A DNA stretch of 64,000 nt, taken from NCBI GenBank assembly GCA_001769215.1, contig MEOL01000047.1, positions 62,001 through 126,000 of the forward strand, read 5' to 3'. The translations under genes and the position numbers were made by a program. Under the pieces are notes generated by a model. The model had not been told where the DNA came from, did no database searches, and worked only from the letters and a program-made list of their open reading frames with translations. This DNA is from Bacteroidetes bacterium GWF2_41_31. Its GTDB lineage: Bacteria; Bacteroidota; Bacteroidia; Bacteroidales; F082. Positions 1-9,296 of this stretch are shown in pieces. Each line of letters begins with the position of its first letter. Positions within the stretch are counted from its first letter, which is position 1.

Positions 1-766
1 TAAACATCTTAAGGTCATGTTGTCCCGATGGGGAAATCCACATGCCATCAAAAGAGAATTCTGCTGTTTGGAGAAAAGAAAGGTTCAGCCCTGAGAAAGT
101 AGAATCGCGTTCAATTCCTGAATAGGAAACCCAGGTAACGTTTACCTCATCGATCACCGTGTTTCCAAGGTTCACAACCGATCCCATCACCGGAACCGGA
201 CCGGTAATTACACTGGGGACGAGTATATTGGCCAGTTTACAGTCGAATGAGGAGGGGGCAAACATCAATACATCATCAATGTACCAGTCTTGAACCGAGG
301 CCATATTTCCGGTTAAGTAAAAACTAAACCTGAAATTTGAACTGGAAATCTGATCGCCGGTAAGCATAACACTTATTTCTTCCGGACCAATATCCTGATT
401 TGGTGTTTCTTCCCATACAGATACCCAGGTGCTTCCGTTTGCAATGGCCAATCCAATGGTCAACCCCGACCCGGATCTTTTGTAAAAGTGTTTAAACATC
501 AATACGGCGGTATCTACCGAAGTCATGTTGGTATAAGGTGACATCAGACGACAGGTCCCATTATAGGCAAAACCTTCAAACTTGCATTCAGGAGAAGAAC
601 CACCAGCCAATGCCGTTGAACTAATGTCCCAACCTGAAGTTAAAGGAAGTGCTGTCCATCCTGCAGGAGGCATGATACCTGAACTAAAGTCTTCGCTTAA
701 TAAGGTCTGTGCATTGAGAAACCCGGTAAGCAATAAACTTACCAGTAAAAAGTACATTTTTTTCAT
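1..766 (-). CDS. Secreted choice-of-anchor/cleaved-adhesin-like protein (3' end outside window)
   Basis: The frame is open from an ATG at 766 to the window edge, so at least 255 residues are present and the C-terminus is missing. The N-terminus is a signal peptide (MKKMYFLLVSLLLTGFLNAQ), cut after Ala-Gln as in many Bacteroidota exported proteins. About residues 22-165 read like a choice-of-anchor J/cleaved-adhesin beta-sandwich: DFSSG...PAGW near the start, then DWYIDDVLMF, the usual end of that domain. A CARDB-like stretch follows (IDEVNVTWVSYSG). Family proteins are extracellular and often end in a T9SS sorting domain; that end cannot be seen here. It lies on the same strand as the two large T9SS proteins that follow at higher coordinates. 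Surface or secreted location is inferred; no enzymatic role can be read. Confidence 0.75.
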   Translation of the reverse strand, partial: MKKMYFLLVSLLLTGFLNAQTLLSEDFSSGIMPPAGWTALPLTSGWDISSTALAGGSSPECKFEGFAYNGTCRLMSPYTNMTSVDTAVLMFKHFYKRSGSGLTIGLAIANGSTWVSVWEETPNQDIGPEEISVMLTGDQISSSNFRFSFYLTGNMASVQDWYIDDVLMFAPSSFDCKLANILVPSVITGPVPVMGSVVNLGNTVIDEVNVTWVSYSGIERDSTFSGLNLSFLQTAEFSFDGMWISPSGQHDLKMF

Positions 767-850
767 AGTTATTGAATTGTTAGTTAATGAAACACGTGTA
801 AAATTAATCAAAAAATCACAAAATGGGCATTCATATCAAAAAAAGATGCG

Positions 851-3800
851 TCATTTAACAATCATATTTTCTGTAACACTAAAATGATCATTGCCGATGA
901 TCAATAAATAACGGCCAGGTTCAACATCAGTAATATAAACAGGAACTTCTAAAACGCTTTCATTTGAAGAATTATCAAGCATCCTGTAAAAGACAACCTT
1001 ACCAGTTAAATCGTATATGGAAATGGTGAATTTTTTTAAATTTTTATTTTCAATGGAAATAATAAATTCGCCATTTGATGGATTTGGAAAGATTTTTATC
1101 TCCGGATTTGTGATTTCTCCAATGTTTGTACAATCCACAAAGTTAATGGTTGTTTCGCTCTCGTCCCAACAGCGGTACCCATTGGTCACCTTTAACTGAA
1201 TAACCCGTTCGCCATAGCCATTGAAAAGGGTATTGGTATCCACAACGATGAAGTGAGTAACCTCTCCTGTTGACCATTGACATAAATTAAGCGGATAGCC
1301 TGAATATAGTGTAATGGACTGATCTCCACACAAAATAGTGTCTGCAAACAGGTTAATAACCGGAGAGGGAATCGCTTCGATGAAGATCGAATCCAGGGCA
1401 AAAACAGTGTCGTTTCCTGCACGAACGCGGTACCAGGCACTTAGTTCGGCAATAGCTACCGGGTTTTGCTCATCAGATTCAAAACCCTCCGGAACGGAAT
1501 TCCAGTAATAAGTGAGATGGGTAATTGGTCCAAATGGTTGTGCTGTTAGCTGAAAACTGGTTCCCGAGCACATGGAGGTATCACCGGTGGCAGTTCCTGC
1601 TTTTACCTGTATGGTGGATACATCCAGTTTAACGGGAACATCGGCCCCGGGTATCAAAGGATCATTCGTTAACAAGCGCACCAGTGCTGAATAGGAACCC
1701 TTCAACATGGCATGCGTATCAAATTGTACTTCCACCTCTGCGGTATCACCCGGACTAACAATTGTGTTGACCGGATTGACAGTCAGCCATCCATCCAGAC
1801 CAATTGTGTAGTCTTCAACTTCTCCCAAAGCATATTCTGTACAGGGATCCGGAGTTTCACCGTTGGTAAGAACAATACGCAATCGCGTGGTGGAACTGAC
1901 TAAATTTGCCGGAGGAGAGATAATACCTCTGTAAGGCCCGACTCCAGGGCTTCCGTCAAGGGCAATTTTTTCATCAAAAGTAAATTCACCATCTTCATTC
2001 CAGTCGATCCATGCTCCACATTGATCGGATGGCCAGTTGGGATCGCCATTGGTAATAATTATCGGGTAGCTTTGGCCCAGCTTTACCAAAATGGTCAGGT
2101 CGGTAAAATCACCGTAATTTTCCTGTCCCGATCCATGGTTAAATGGCCCCATCTGCACTCTTTTGATATACTCATTAAGACCACCGCCGGATGAAGTGCA
2201 ATAGGTTGGGTTATTAACTGTTTTGGTCGCAGGAAAAGGAGAAGCATCAATATGCAGGTCAAGTTGCCCGGTATTCACCAATTCAATTTTCTTAACTGAC
2301 GATGAATCCACGGCCAGGCTTTCGTAAATGCTGTCGGTTAATAGAGCGATGTGTGCATCACCCCATTGGGTTGACGTTCGGGAAGCACCTGATTCTTTGT
2401 TTCCCTGATACAAAGCAGTTACTTTATAATCGTAATACCCATAATCGGGCAGCACATCCTCGAAAACAGTATCGGTGGTGGTTGAAATCAGGTTGTATCC
2501 CCGGTAAAGGTCAAAATGCAAAAAGCCCGGGCTCTGGTCATAGGACCAGCTGAGCTGACAGATACCGGTTTCGAAGTCTACCGAAGCTGTCAGGTTTTCG
2601 GGTTTAACCATCGGATTAAGCCTGTATGGTGACGTATAACTCATGGCTGTGCCCGTTCGGTTATCCGTCCATGCCGGATAAACCCAGGCATCCTGAGCCG
2701 TTATACCCAGATAATCACCAAAATAGTTATCCACAAGTCCCGGAATGGGGATGGGAGTAAAAGCAACATCGCTCACCTTGAAATCTTCCCAGGTTTCGCC
2801 TCCGTCTTCTGAATTGGCGCAATAAACTTCCAGTTCGGTGACGCTTGTATTCCGGTCGTCATAAAAGATGGCACTTAGTGCTCCATTGGACGGATCGCAT
2901 ACAATCCACGGAAAAAAGTGCTTTTTGCCCAGGCCACTTTCATCCTGATTTATTTTAATGGGTTCCGACCAGGTATCACCCTCATCAGATGATTTAATCA
3001 TGTAAACATCCACATCATCTCCGGTATTGATTCCCGGAACGCCTATGTTTGCCCAAGTAACGTATATATTTCCCTGGTAGTATCCGTAGCTGACATCCAC
3101 GGTGGCCGAAGGAAATGAATTGACTCTGATATTTTTACCTGCTTCTGTTTTGCGAATTCCTTTGATATTATCCAATATCCTGTTGGCAGGCGACCAGGTG
3201 GTACCACCGTCCAGTGATTTTGAAAAGCCGAGGGCACTCTCATCGGCAGGCCAGCTGTCGTATACCGCCCAAACGGCGTATACTTCTCCGTGGGGTCCCA
3301 CGCTCAGGTTTACCCCCTGGTTGTGACTTCCGGCAAGTATGTCTGTGCTAATGGCTTTTTTGGAAGTCCAGTTAGCTCCATGATTGTGGGATACAGCGAC
3401 CGCAATTTCAGTGTCCAGCAGCCCGCCATATTCAGTCCAGGCAACGTATAAGTTTCCAATATAGGGACTTATAGCGATATTGTCAATCCACAGGTGGTTT
3501 TTATCGGCCATGATTCCCGGGTTGGGACTTATAATTTTTGAGGTCCAGGTAGAACCCTGGTTTTCTGAGTAGGAAATCCCTACTCCTCCATAAAGACTAA
3601 TATAGTTGATAAACCATCTGCCATCCAGTCCGATGGCTGCTGCCGGATCTCCTGAATTATCTCCTGAAACGCCCTCAATTTTTCCTTCCCAGATTTCGCC
3701 TGCATCATGAGAGTGAAAGTCATCTGCTCCGTAGATGAAACCAAGTGGGTTTTCGCTTGAATTGTTACTGTTGAGTACAGTTTCAGGATCGTTTGGGTCA

Positions 3801-4111
3801 ACGAAAACAGAATTTTCGCTTTGCGTTGAATTAATGGTGGTGATAGGAACATCCGGTGAGTCTTCGGTTAAAACCCCGGATGCGACTATTTTTGATCCGG
3901 TGTACCTTGCCGGGATGATCCTGGTTTCAGGATTGTATGGGACAAGACCTTGTTTCGCTTTATCCAGCCAATAATTCAGGTTGTCGATTCGCGTGTCTAC
4001 CGCAAGATTTTTCTCTTCTTTTGATTGTCGGCTGTTGCCAAATCCCCAGCCGATAGCCAAAGCCACCAGTAATGTGGTGCCTGTAATGAGTGATATATAA
4101 TATTTTTTCAT
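851..4111 (-). CDS. T9SS-secreted BNR (sialidase-like) propeller protein with GEVED domain
   Basis: About 1086 residues from the ATG at 4111; a GTG two codons earlier is less likely because the Lys-Lys signal segment begins at the ATG. An N-terminal membrane or signal segment is followed by a propeller with at least five Asp-boxes (SENQGSTW, SLDGGTTW, SSDEGDTW, SEDGGETW and a weaker one) between about residues 180 and 450. A fibronectin-like segment, a GEVED domain (GEVEDYTIGL) near the middle, an Ig/PKD-like stretch and a C-terminal T9SS type A sorting domain (IFPNPSNGEF, then DLTGKVV) follow. Asp-boxes are shared by sialidases and other propellers. I see no sialidase RIP motif, so glycosidase activity is not supported. 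It is a clear paralogue of the next large gene upstream. Probably an exported or surface-attached adhesin or binding protein. Confidence 0.85.
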   Translation of the reverse strand: MKKYYISLITGTTLLVALAIGWGFGNSRQSKEEKNLAVDTRIDNLNYWLDKAKQGLVPYNPETRIIPARYTGSKIVASGVLTEDSPDVPITTINSTQSENSVFVDPNDPETVLNSNNSSENPLGFIYGADDFHSHDAGEIWEGKIEGVSGDNSGDPAAAIGLDGRWFINYISLYGGVGISYSENQGSTWTSKIISPNPGIMADKNHLWIDNIAISPYIGNLYVAWTEYGGLLDTEIAVAVSHNHGANWTSKKAISTDILAGSHNQGVNLSVGPHGEVYAVWAVYDSWPADESALGFSKSLDGGTTWSPANRILDNIKGIRKTEAGKNIRVNSFPSATVDVSYGYYQGNIYVTWANIGVPGINTGDDVDVYMIKSSDEGDTWSEPIKINQDESGLGKKHFFPWIVCDPSNGALSAIFYDDRNTSVTELEVYCANSEDGGETWEDFKVSDVAFTPIPIPGLVDNYFGDYLGITAQDAWVYPAWTDNRTGTAMSYTSPYRLNPMVKPENLTASVDFETGICQLSWSYDQSPGFLHFDLYRGYNLISTTTDTVFEDVLPDYGYYDYKVTALYQGNKESGASRTSTQWGDAHIALLTDSIYESLAVDSSSVKKIELVNTGQLDLHIDASPFPATKTVNNPTYCTSSGGGLNEYIKRVQMGPFNHGSGQENYGDFTDLTILVKLGQSYPIIITNGDPNWPSDQCGAWIDWNEDGEFTFDEKIALDGSPGVGPYRGIISPPANLVSSTTRLRIVLTNGETPDPCTEYALGEVEDYTIGLDGWLTVNPVNTIVSPGDTAEVEVQFDTHAMLKGSYSALVRLLTNDPLIPGADVPVKLDVSTIQVKAGTATGDTSMCSGTSFQLTAQPFGPITHLTYYWNSVPEGFESDEQNPVAIAELSAWYRVRAGNDTVFALDSIFIEAIPSPVINLFADTILCGDQSITLYSGYPLNLCQWSTGEVTHFIVVDTNTLFNGYGERVIQLKVTNGYRCWDESETTINFVDCTNIGEITNPEIKIFPNPSNGEFIISIENKNLKKFTISIYDLTGKVVFYRMLDNSSNESVLEVPVYITDVEPGRYLLIIGNDHFSVTENMIVK

Positions 4112-4212
4112 TTGCACAAAAGGGGGTAAAAATTAACTCTTTCGAATACCGGTTGCTAATATACGGACAAAATCTATATATTTTAAGTTGCAAGTAATTT
4201 ATACTCATTTGT

Positions 4213-4518
4213 TTAAAAATGAGATTTGGTCAGTCCATGGCGATAAGTATCCATGGCGCGTTGTCGGGCAAAAGCATGGTCGACGATGGGTTTGGCGTAT
4301 GTTGAAGAATTTAGTTCATGAATCCAGTGAGAGACATAGTTCTGTTTCGGATCGAATTTTTCAGCCTGAATCAAAGGGTTAAACACCCTGAAATAAGGAG
4401 CAGCATCGCAACCTGTACCTGCTGCCCATTGCCAGTTTCCATTATTCGACGATAACTCGTAATCGAAAAGCAATGAGGCAAAAAAGGCTTCTCCCCAACG
4501 CCAGTCGATGAGCAAATG
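4213..4518 (-). pseudogene. C-terminal remnant of a deoxyribodipyrimidine photolyase
   Basis: The open frame encodes about 100 residues matching the end of class I photolyase/cryptochrome proteins: DWRWGEAFF, NNGNWQWAAGTGCDA and PYFRVFNP, the FAD-binding helical domain segment, then FARQRA near the end. Intact photolyases are about 430-470 residues, so the photolyase N-domain and most of the FAD domain are absent. The frame has no ATG, only a TTG at 4515, and a stop lies three codons upstream of the first homologous residue. Just beyond is the terminator of the neighbouring BNR gene. This is what remains after a deletion, probably linked to the arrangement of the flanking BNR paralogues. Identity is from memory of the motifs but they are distinctive. 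Confidence 0.85.
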
Positions 4519-4543
4519 CTTGCATCAATTGATTTATGCAGAC

Positions 4544-4573
4544 AAAAAAAAGGCCGCTTCTTAAAAGCGGCCT
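4544..4573 (-). terminator. Rho-independent terminator of the 4595-8053 gene
   Basis: AGGCCGCTT (4551-4559) and AAGCGGCCT (4565-4573) form a perfect 9-bp stem with a 5-nt loop. On the minus strand the stem is followed by a run of seven or eight T. It lies about 20 bp after the stop codon of the large BNR gene. Confidence 0.9.
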
Positions 4574-4594
4574 CCTTGAATAGTTAAACCATTA

Positions 4595-7500
4595 TTATTT
4601 ACTGATAATCAGCTTCCGGCTCACCGTTGTGTGTTTGCCAACAATACTCAGTTGATAGGTGCCAGATGAGAAGTTGCTCAAATTCAACCGGTGAATACCG
4701 TTGTTTGAAACCGATACTTCGTGTTCTTCATACACTACCGCGCCATTCAGGTTCAGTAATTTAATTGAAACCTGCTGGTTTACCATGCTCTTAAGTTCCA
4801 AGTTAAAAATTCCGCTTCCGGGATTTGGATAAATGTTGACGCTGATGACTTCCCTTTCGTCGATGGAAGTACAATCTTTAAATTCAACACTTACATTTGC
4901 CGCGTTCACACAACCATTTTCGGTAGTTACCTCTACTGCTATCGCCTGAATACCATATCCATAACCGACCGTATCTACCAGGATTGTTTGGGTCGTCTGT
5001 CCATTCGACCAAAGATAGGTCGATCCTGTATTTCCGGCATCCAGCAGGATATTGCCACCTCCGCAGAATACGGTATCGGCCCCCAGATTGACTTCCGGAA
5101 TACCGGCAAAATTTAATTGAATGGTATCGGTAGCCAGACATTGATTTTCGTTGGTTATCTGCACCCAAACACTGGTTAAACCGGATCCTTCAGCAACAAT
5201 GGTCTGGGTTGTTTCTCCGGTTGACCAAAGGTAGGTAGCGCCTTCGTTTTCTGCATTCAGGCTATATTGATTTTCACCACACAAAACTTCGTCAGGACCT
5301 AAGTTTACCACCGGATTCGGGAATACCAAAACAGCCACTTCGGCATTATTGGTAAACAAACCATCGCTCACGGTAACATAATAAGTTGTGTTTTCTGTGG
5401 GTGAGTCTACAGGATTTTGCTCCTGTGAGGTAAACCCTTCGGGAATAGAAACCCAACTATAGGTATAAGTGCCACTGCCGCCAGAAGGAATTACATTTAA
5501 CTGAACACTTTCGCCGAAACAAATTTGGGTGGGTTCAGCCGACGCCACAATGCTTAAGTTGCTAACCATCATGGTCAGGTTAACAGGGATGCCCCCTGTA
5601 TTGATGTCATTGGAAAGATAGGTTATGGTTTCGGGATAGATTCCATTGGAAAGTCCTGTGGAATTGAACGTAAGCAATACATCCAATGAATCTCCAACTG
5701 GTACACTTCCAGTTTCGGGGTTTACGATCAGCCAATCTTCGTATACAATTGAATAATCTTCAACTTCTCCATATTGAGTCGATCCGGTGGCAGAGGCTTT
5801 TTCAGAGGGGCCCAACAGGCGTATCCGCATCATGGTAACTCCCTGAACTCCACCTTTTGGAGGGGTGATGGTGCCTTCAAAAGAATTAAAATTGCTGTTC
5901 GGCGATAACATGACGGGGATTTCATCATATTCCCTGTTTTGATTCCAGTCGATCCAGACGTAAACCTGATCGCCCTGGTAGCCGTTGCGATTTTCAACAA
6001 CCAGTTGATAGGATTCCCCGGCACGCATACGCGTTGAGAAATCGGAGAAATTGCTATAGAAATCAGAACCCGATGTGTTATTGATCGTTCCAATTTTCAC
6101 CGCACTTATGTATTCATCACCACCACCTTGTGCGTGTTCATATTCAGAGGCTGATGTTCCTGATTTAAATGGAGACAGATGAAAAGTAAGAGGAAGAACG
6201 CCTGTGTTTTTAATTTTCAGTGTACGTTCTGCCATTTCATCGGGTGCTACATTTACCGTGATTTCAAGCGGGGAAATCTCGATGGTGGACGATCCGTACT
6301 GGGTCATGGCAGAAGTAGAAGTCGACTCTGTTCCGCCATAATCTGCTGTTACCTCATAGGTGTAATAGCCATAATCAGTCAGCTGATTTTCATAGGTTGT
6401 TTCAACGGAAGTTCCAATAAGGCTACCATCACGGTAGATGTTAAAATGCTGAAAACCTGCTGACAAAACAAAATTCCAGGTCAGGTTTGCCAATCCATTG
6501 TCCTGATTTACCGTGGCTATCAATCCGGTAGGTGAGTGCACTTCGATAGTTTCAAAAACTGAAACATACGACATGGCCACTCCCGAGCGGTTATCAGTCC
6601 AAACAGGATATACTTTTCCAGCGCTTGCATGGATTCCGAGGTAATCGCCAAAATATCCACTGGCCAATCCCGGTATGGGTGTGGGTGTAAATGACACATC
6701 ACTTACTTTAAAATCTTCCCATGTTTCGCCAGCGTTGGTTGAGACAGCTACCCAGGCTTCTGCCATTGAAGGATTTGTGTTCCGGTTATCATAAAAAATA
6801 GTGCTGATGATGCCGTTGGAAGCATCGCAGGTGATCCATGGCAGGTAATGTGATTTACCTTGTCCAATGGGATCCTGGTTTACCCGGATTGGCTCACCAA
6901 AGGTGAGGCCGCCATCAGTTGATTTGATCAGGTACACATCCCGGTCGCTTCCCGTGTTAACTCCGGGAATCCCCACGTTGGTCCAAACAATATAAATATT
7001 ACCGCTATTGGGTCCATTACTTGCATCAACTGCCATGCTGGGGAACGAATTTACACGCATGTTTTGTGGCACAGCTGAATTGCGGATTCCTTTAATGTTA
7101 TTGATAATGCGGTATGAAGGTTCCCAGGTGGCACCTCCATCCAGCGAGCGTGTAAAACCAATTGATTTTTCATCCTGTGGCCACCCGTCATAAATGGCCC
7201 ATGCGGCATATACTTCGCCATTAGGCCCGGTACTCAGGTTAACTCCCTGATTGTGGCTGCCTGCATTTACACCGAGACTCAGTACGATTTTTGATTCCCA
7301 GGTTTCTCCATTATCAATGGATCGTTTAATCACTACCTGATTATTGGCTCCACCACCAAATTCAGTCCAGGAATTGTACAAATGATTTTCATAAGGACTT
7401 CCGATTTTGGCATCTATCCACATGTGGTTTTTGTCGGCCATGTCGCTCCATCCAGTGCCCGGCTTCGGTGCCACCGCGACTTTTGTCCAGGAGGTTCCCT

Positions 7501-8053
7501 GGTCGTCAGAGTAGGATATATCTTGTCCACTGCTGCTACCAATATATCCAACATACCAACGTCCATCGGTTCCGATACAGGTAGTCGGGTCGCCACTGTT
7601 GCTCCCGTTTGGTCCCTGTATACTGCCTCCCCAGGTTTCTCCCAAATCCATGGTGTATAAATAATCGGCGCCATAAACAGATCCTCCACCCGAAGGGGTT
7701 GAGTTGTTCGAGTTCAAAGCCACCATATTGTCGTTGGGATCGATAAAAATCGAGTTTTCACTTTGTGTGGATGATTGGCCTGTGACAGGAACATCGGGAG
7801 AATCGTCGAGGCGAACCATCCGCGATTGGATAGTGCTTCCTGTATAGATTGCTTGAGGAACCTCTGCTTCAGGGTTTAATACAGCCAGTCCTTTTGACGC
7901 CATCAGTTTCCAATAACCATTGTTGTCGACACGTGTGTTTACCTGAGCTCTTTTTTCACGTTCCGACATGTTGTTTTTACTGATGGCCCAATTCAAAGAA
8001 AATGCCCCTAGTATTATAAAAATACCAATGGCAATAAGCATAAATTTTTTCAT
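4595..8053 (-). CDS. T9SS-secreted BNR (sialidase-like) propeller protein, paralogue of the 851-4111 gene
   Basis: 1152 residues starting MKKFMLIAIG with a hydrophobic export segment. The first ~500 residues track the 851-4111 protein closely (shared TGSTI/TGSKI, DSPDVP, STQSENS, MADKNH, SHNQGVNLS and DYLGI blocks) and carry Asp-boxes such as SDDQGTSW, SIDNGETW, SLDGGATW and STDGGLTF. A fibronectin-like part, a GEVED domain (YGEVEDYSIVYEDW) and two or three Ig/PKD-like modules with repeated LWSTGETTQT/LWSNGQTTQT follow. It ends in a T9SS type A domain (IYPNPGSGIFNLEL...NGAVVYEE). A -7 promoter box lies at 8093-8100 and a strong terminator follows. Known families place such proteins outside the cell. 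No catalytic residue set was recognised, so adhesion or ligand binding is only an inference. Confidence 0.87.
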   Translation of the reverse strand: MKKFMLIAIGIFIILGAFSLNWAISKNNMSEREKRAQVNTRVDNNGYWKLMASKGLAVLNPEAEVPQAIYTGSTIQSRMVRLDDSPDVPVTGQSSTQSENSIFIDPNDNMVALNSNNSTPSGGGSVYGADYLYTMDLGETWGGSIQGPNGSNSGDPTTCIGTDGRWYVGYIGSSSGQDISYSDDQGTSWTKVAVAPKPGTGWSDMADKNHMWIDAKIGSPYENHLYNSWTEFGGGANNQVVIKRSIDNGETWESKIVLSLGVNAGSHNQGVNLSTGPNGEVYAAWAIYDGWPQDEKSIGFTRSLDGGATWEPSYRIINNIKGIRNSAVPQNMRVNSFPSMAVDASNGPNSGNIYIVWTNVGIPGVNTGSDRDVYLIKSTDGGLTFGEPIRVNQDPIGQGKSHYLPWITCDASNGIISTIFYDNRNTNPSMAEAWVAVSTNAGETWEDFKVSDVSFTPTPIPGLASGYFGDYLGIHASAGKVYPVWTDNRSGVAMSYVSVFETIEVHSPTGLIATVNQDNGLANLTWNFVLSAGFQHFNIYRDGSLIGTSVETTYENQLTDYGYYTYEVTADYGGTESTSTSAMTQYGSSTIEISPLEITVNVAPDEMAERTLKIKNTGVLPLTFHLSPFKSGTSASEYEHAQGGGDEYISAVKIGTINNTSGSDFYSNFSDFSTRMRAGESYQLVVENRNGYQGDQVYVWIDWNQNREYDEIPVMLSPNSNFNSFEGTITPPKGGVQGVTMMRIRLLGPSEKASATGSTQYGEVEDYSIVYEDWLIVNPETGSVPVGDSLDVLLTFNSTGLSNGIYPETITYLSNDINTGGIPVNLTMMVSNLSIVASAEPTQICFGESVQLNVIPSGGSGTYTYSWVSIPEGFTSQEQNPVDSPTENTTYYVTVSDGLFTNNAEVAVLVFPNPVVNLGPDEVLCGENQYSLNAENEGATYLWSTGETTQTIVAEGSGLTSVWVQITNENQCLATDTIQLNFAGIPEVNLGADTVFCGGGNILLDAGNTGSTYLWSNGQTTQTILVDTVGYGYGIQAIAVEVTTENGCVNAANVSVEFKDCTSIDEREVISVNIYPNPGSGIFNLELKSMVNQQVSIKLLNLNGAVVYEEHEVSVSNNGIHRLNLSNFSSGTYQLSIVGKHTTVSRKLIISK

Positions 8054-8092
8054 GATAGGTTCAATTAACTGTAAATAGATTCATTGTCGCGA

Positions 8093-8100
8093 CAAAAGTA
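8093..8100 (-). promoter_or_regulatory. -7 promoter box for the 4595-8053 gene
   Basis: On the minus strand this reads TACTTTTG, matching the Bacteroidota primary-sigma -7 element TAnnTTTG, 40 bp before the ATG. No clear -33 TTG at the usual spacing is visible. Confidence 0.5.
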
Positions 8101-8192
8101 AAGTTTAAATAATGTCATGGCTAAACAATGATCAATTTATTACCATGAAAATTGAAAAAGGTTGGATCCTTTTGATCGGATGACTGAGATTT

Positions 8193-9269
8193 TTAGGTAT
8201 ATTCTTTTACATGTGCTTCTCCGAGAGCTACACGCAAACCATTCATGGCCAAGGCTTTCATTTCATCTTCACCCGGATACACATGTACAGGACCAAACCG
8301 GTGAATATAGGAGATGATTTGGTTGACAAAATACTTATCATGGGCGATACCTCCTGTAATTAAAATGCCGTCAATTTCGCCATGCAACACGGCTACCATA
8401 GAACCTACCTCCTTGGCTACCTGATAGGCCATTCCATCATAAATAGTTTTTGCATACTGGTCTCCTTTTTCGGCACGTTGTTCTACTTCGTAAGCACTGT
8501 TTGTTCCCAAATAGGCAACTAAACCACCTTCTCCTTTTATCATTTTGAGCACCTGTTTTTCGGTATAGTTGCCACTATAGCATAACCTGACCAAATCGCC
8601 TACGGGCAAAGTCCCTGTACGTTCCGGCGAATAGGGCCCGTCTCCGTCAAGGCCCTGGTTTACATCAACTACCCTGCCTTTTTTATGCGCCCCCACGGTG
8701 ATTCCACCACCCAGATGAACGACAATCAGATTTAGGTCTTCATATTTTCGCATGATGGATTTTGCATGCTGACGGGCTACGGCTTTTTGGTTGAGCGCGT
8801 GAAAAATGGATCGTCTTGGCAACAAGGGATGTCCCGATAACCGGGCCAGTTCGTCCAGTTCGTCAACAACCACCGGATTGGTAATGTAAGCTTTGGCATT
8901 GGGTAATGATTGAGCAATATCCCAGGCGATGAGCCCTCCCAGATTGCTGGCATGTTCGCCATAAGTGCAGTTTTCCAATTCATACCGCATTTTGTCGTTC
9001 ACCTCAATAATTCCAGACTCGACGGGTTTCAGCAATCCACCTCTGCCCATGATGATGGAGATGCTGTTGATGTCGATGTCGGCATCTTTCAACTCCCGGA
9101 TAATGAGTTCTTTTCTAAACTTAAATTGTTTGGTGATGACATCATAAGGCTCAAGTTCGTTGGAAGTGTGCCTGATGGTTTGAATAAAAAGCGGATTGGT
9201 GCCTTCGAAAACAGCAATTTTGGTACTTGTAGAACCGGGATTAATGGCAAGTATTTTGACTTCTTCCAT
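8193..9269 (-). CDS. buk: Butyrate kinase
   Basis: 358 residues, the usual length for this acetokinase-family enzyme, which converts butyryl-phosphate (or branched acyl-phosphates) plus ADP into the acid and ATP. The N-terminal phosphate-binding loop is NPGSTSTKIAVFE. GRGGLLKPVESGI, HLGGGITVGAH, the DGDGPYSPERTGTLP stretch and a C-terminal ITGGIAH nucleotide-binding motif all fit. It lies 27 bp downstream of ptb on the same strand, and the two make the standard phosphotransbutyrylase/butyrate kinase pair, presumably one transcript from the promoter at 10229. In this strain the substrate could also be isobutyryl- or isovaleryl-phosphate, since a leucine-degradation cluster is nearby in the window. 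Confidence 0.95.
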   Translation of the reverse strand: MEEVKILAINPGSTSTKIAVFEGTNPLFIQTIRHTSNELEPYDVITKQFKFRKELIIRELKDADIDINSISIIMGRGGLLKPVESGIIEVNDKMRYELENCTYGEHASNLGGLIAWDIAQSLPNAKAYITNPVVVDELDELARLSGHPLLPRRSIFHALNQKAVARQHAKSIMRKYEDLNLIVVHLGGGITVGAHKKGRVVDVNQGLDGDGPYSPERTGTLPVGDLVRLCYSGNYTEKQVLKMIKGEGGLVAYLGTNSAYEVEQRAEKGDQYAKTIYDGMAYQVAKEVGSMVAVLHGEIDGILITGGIAHDKYFVNQIISYIHRFGPVHVYPGEDEMKALAMNGLRVALGEAHVKEYT

Positions 9270-9296
9270 GTGTAAGGACTCGGGTTACTAAATTAT

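Noticed and set aside
582-887. Open frame of about 100 codons on the plus strand
   Set aside because: It runs antisense to the signal-peptide-bearing partial gene at 1-766, has low complexity typical of reverse frames and no family pattern.
851-8053. Calling the two BNR proteins sialidases
   Set aside because: Only Asp-boxes are evident; no RIP motif or convincing catalytic Asp/Tyr/Glu set was seen, and Asp-boxes occur in many propellers.
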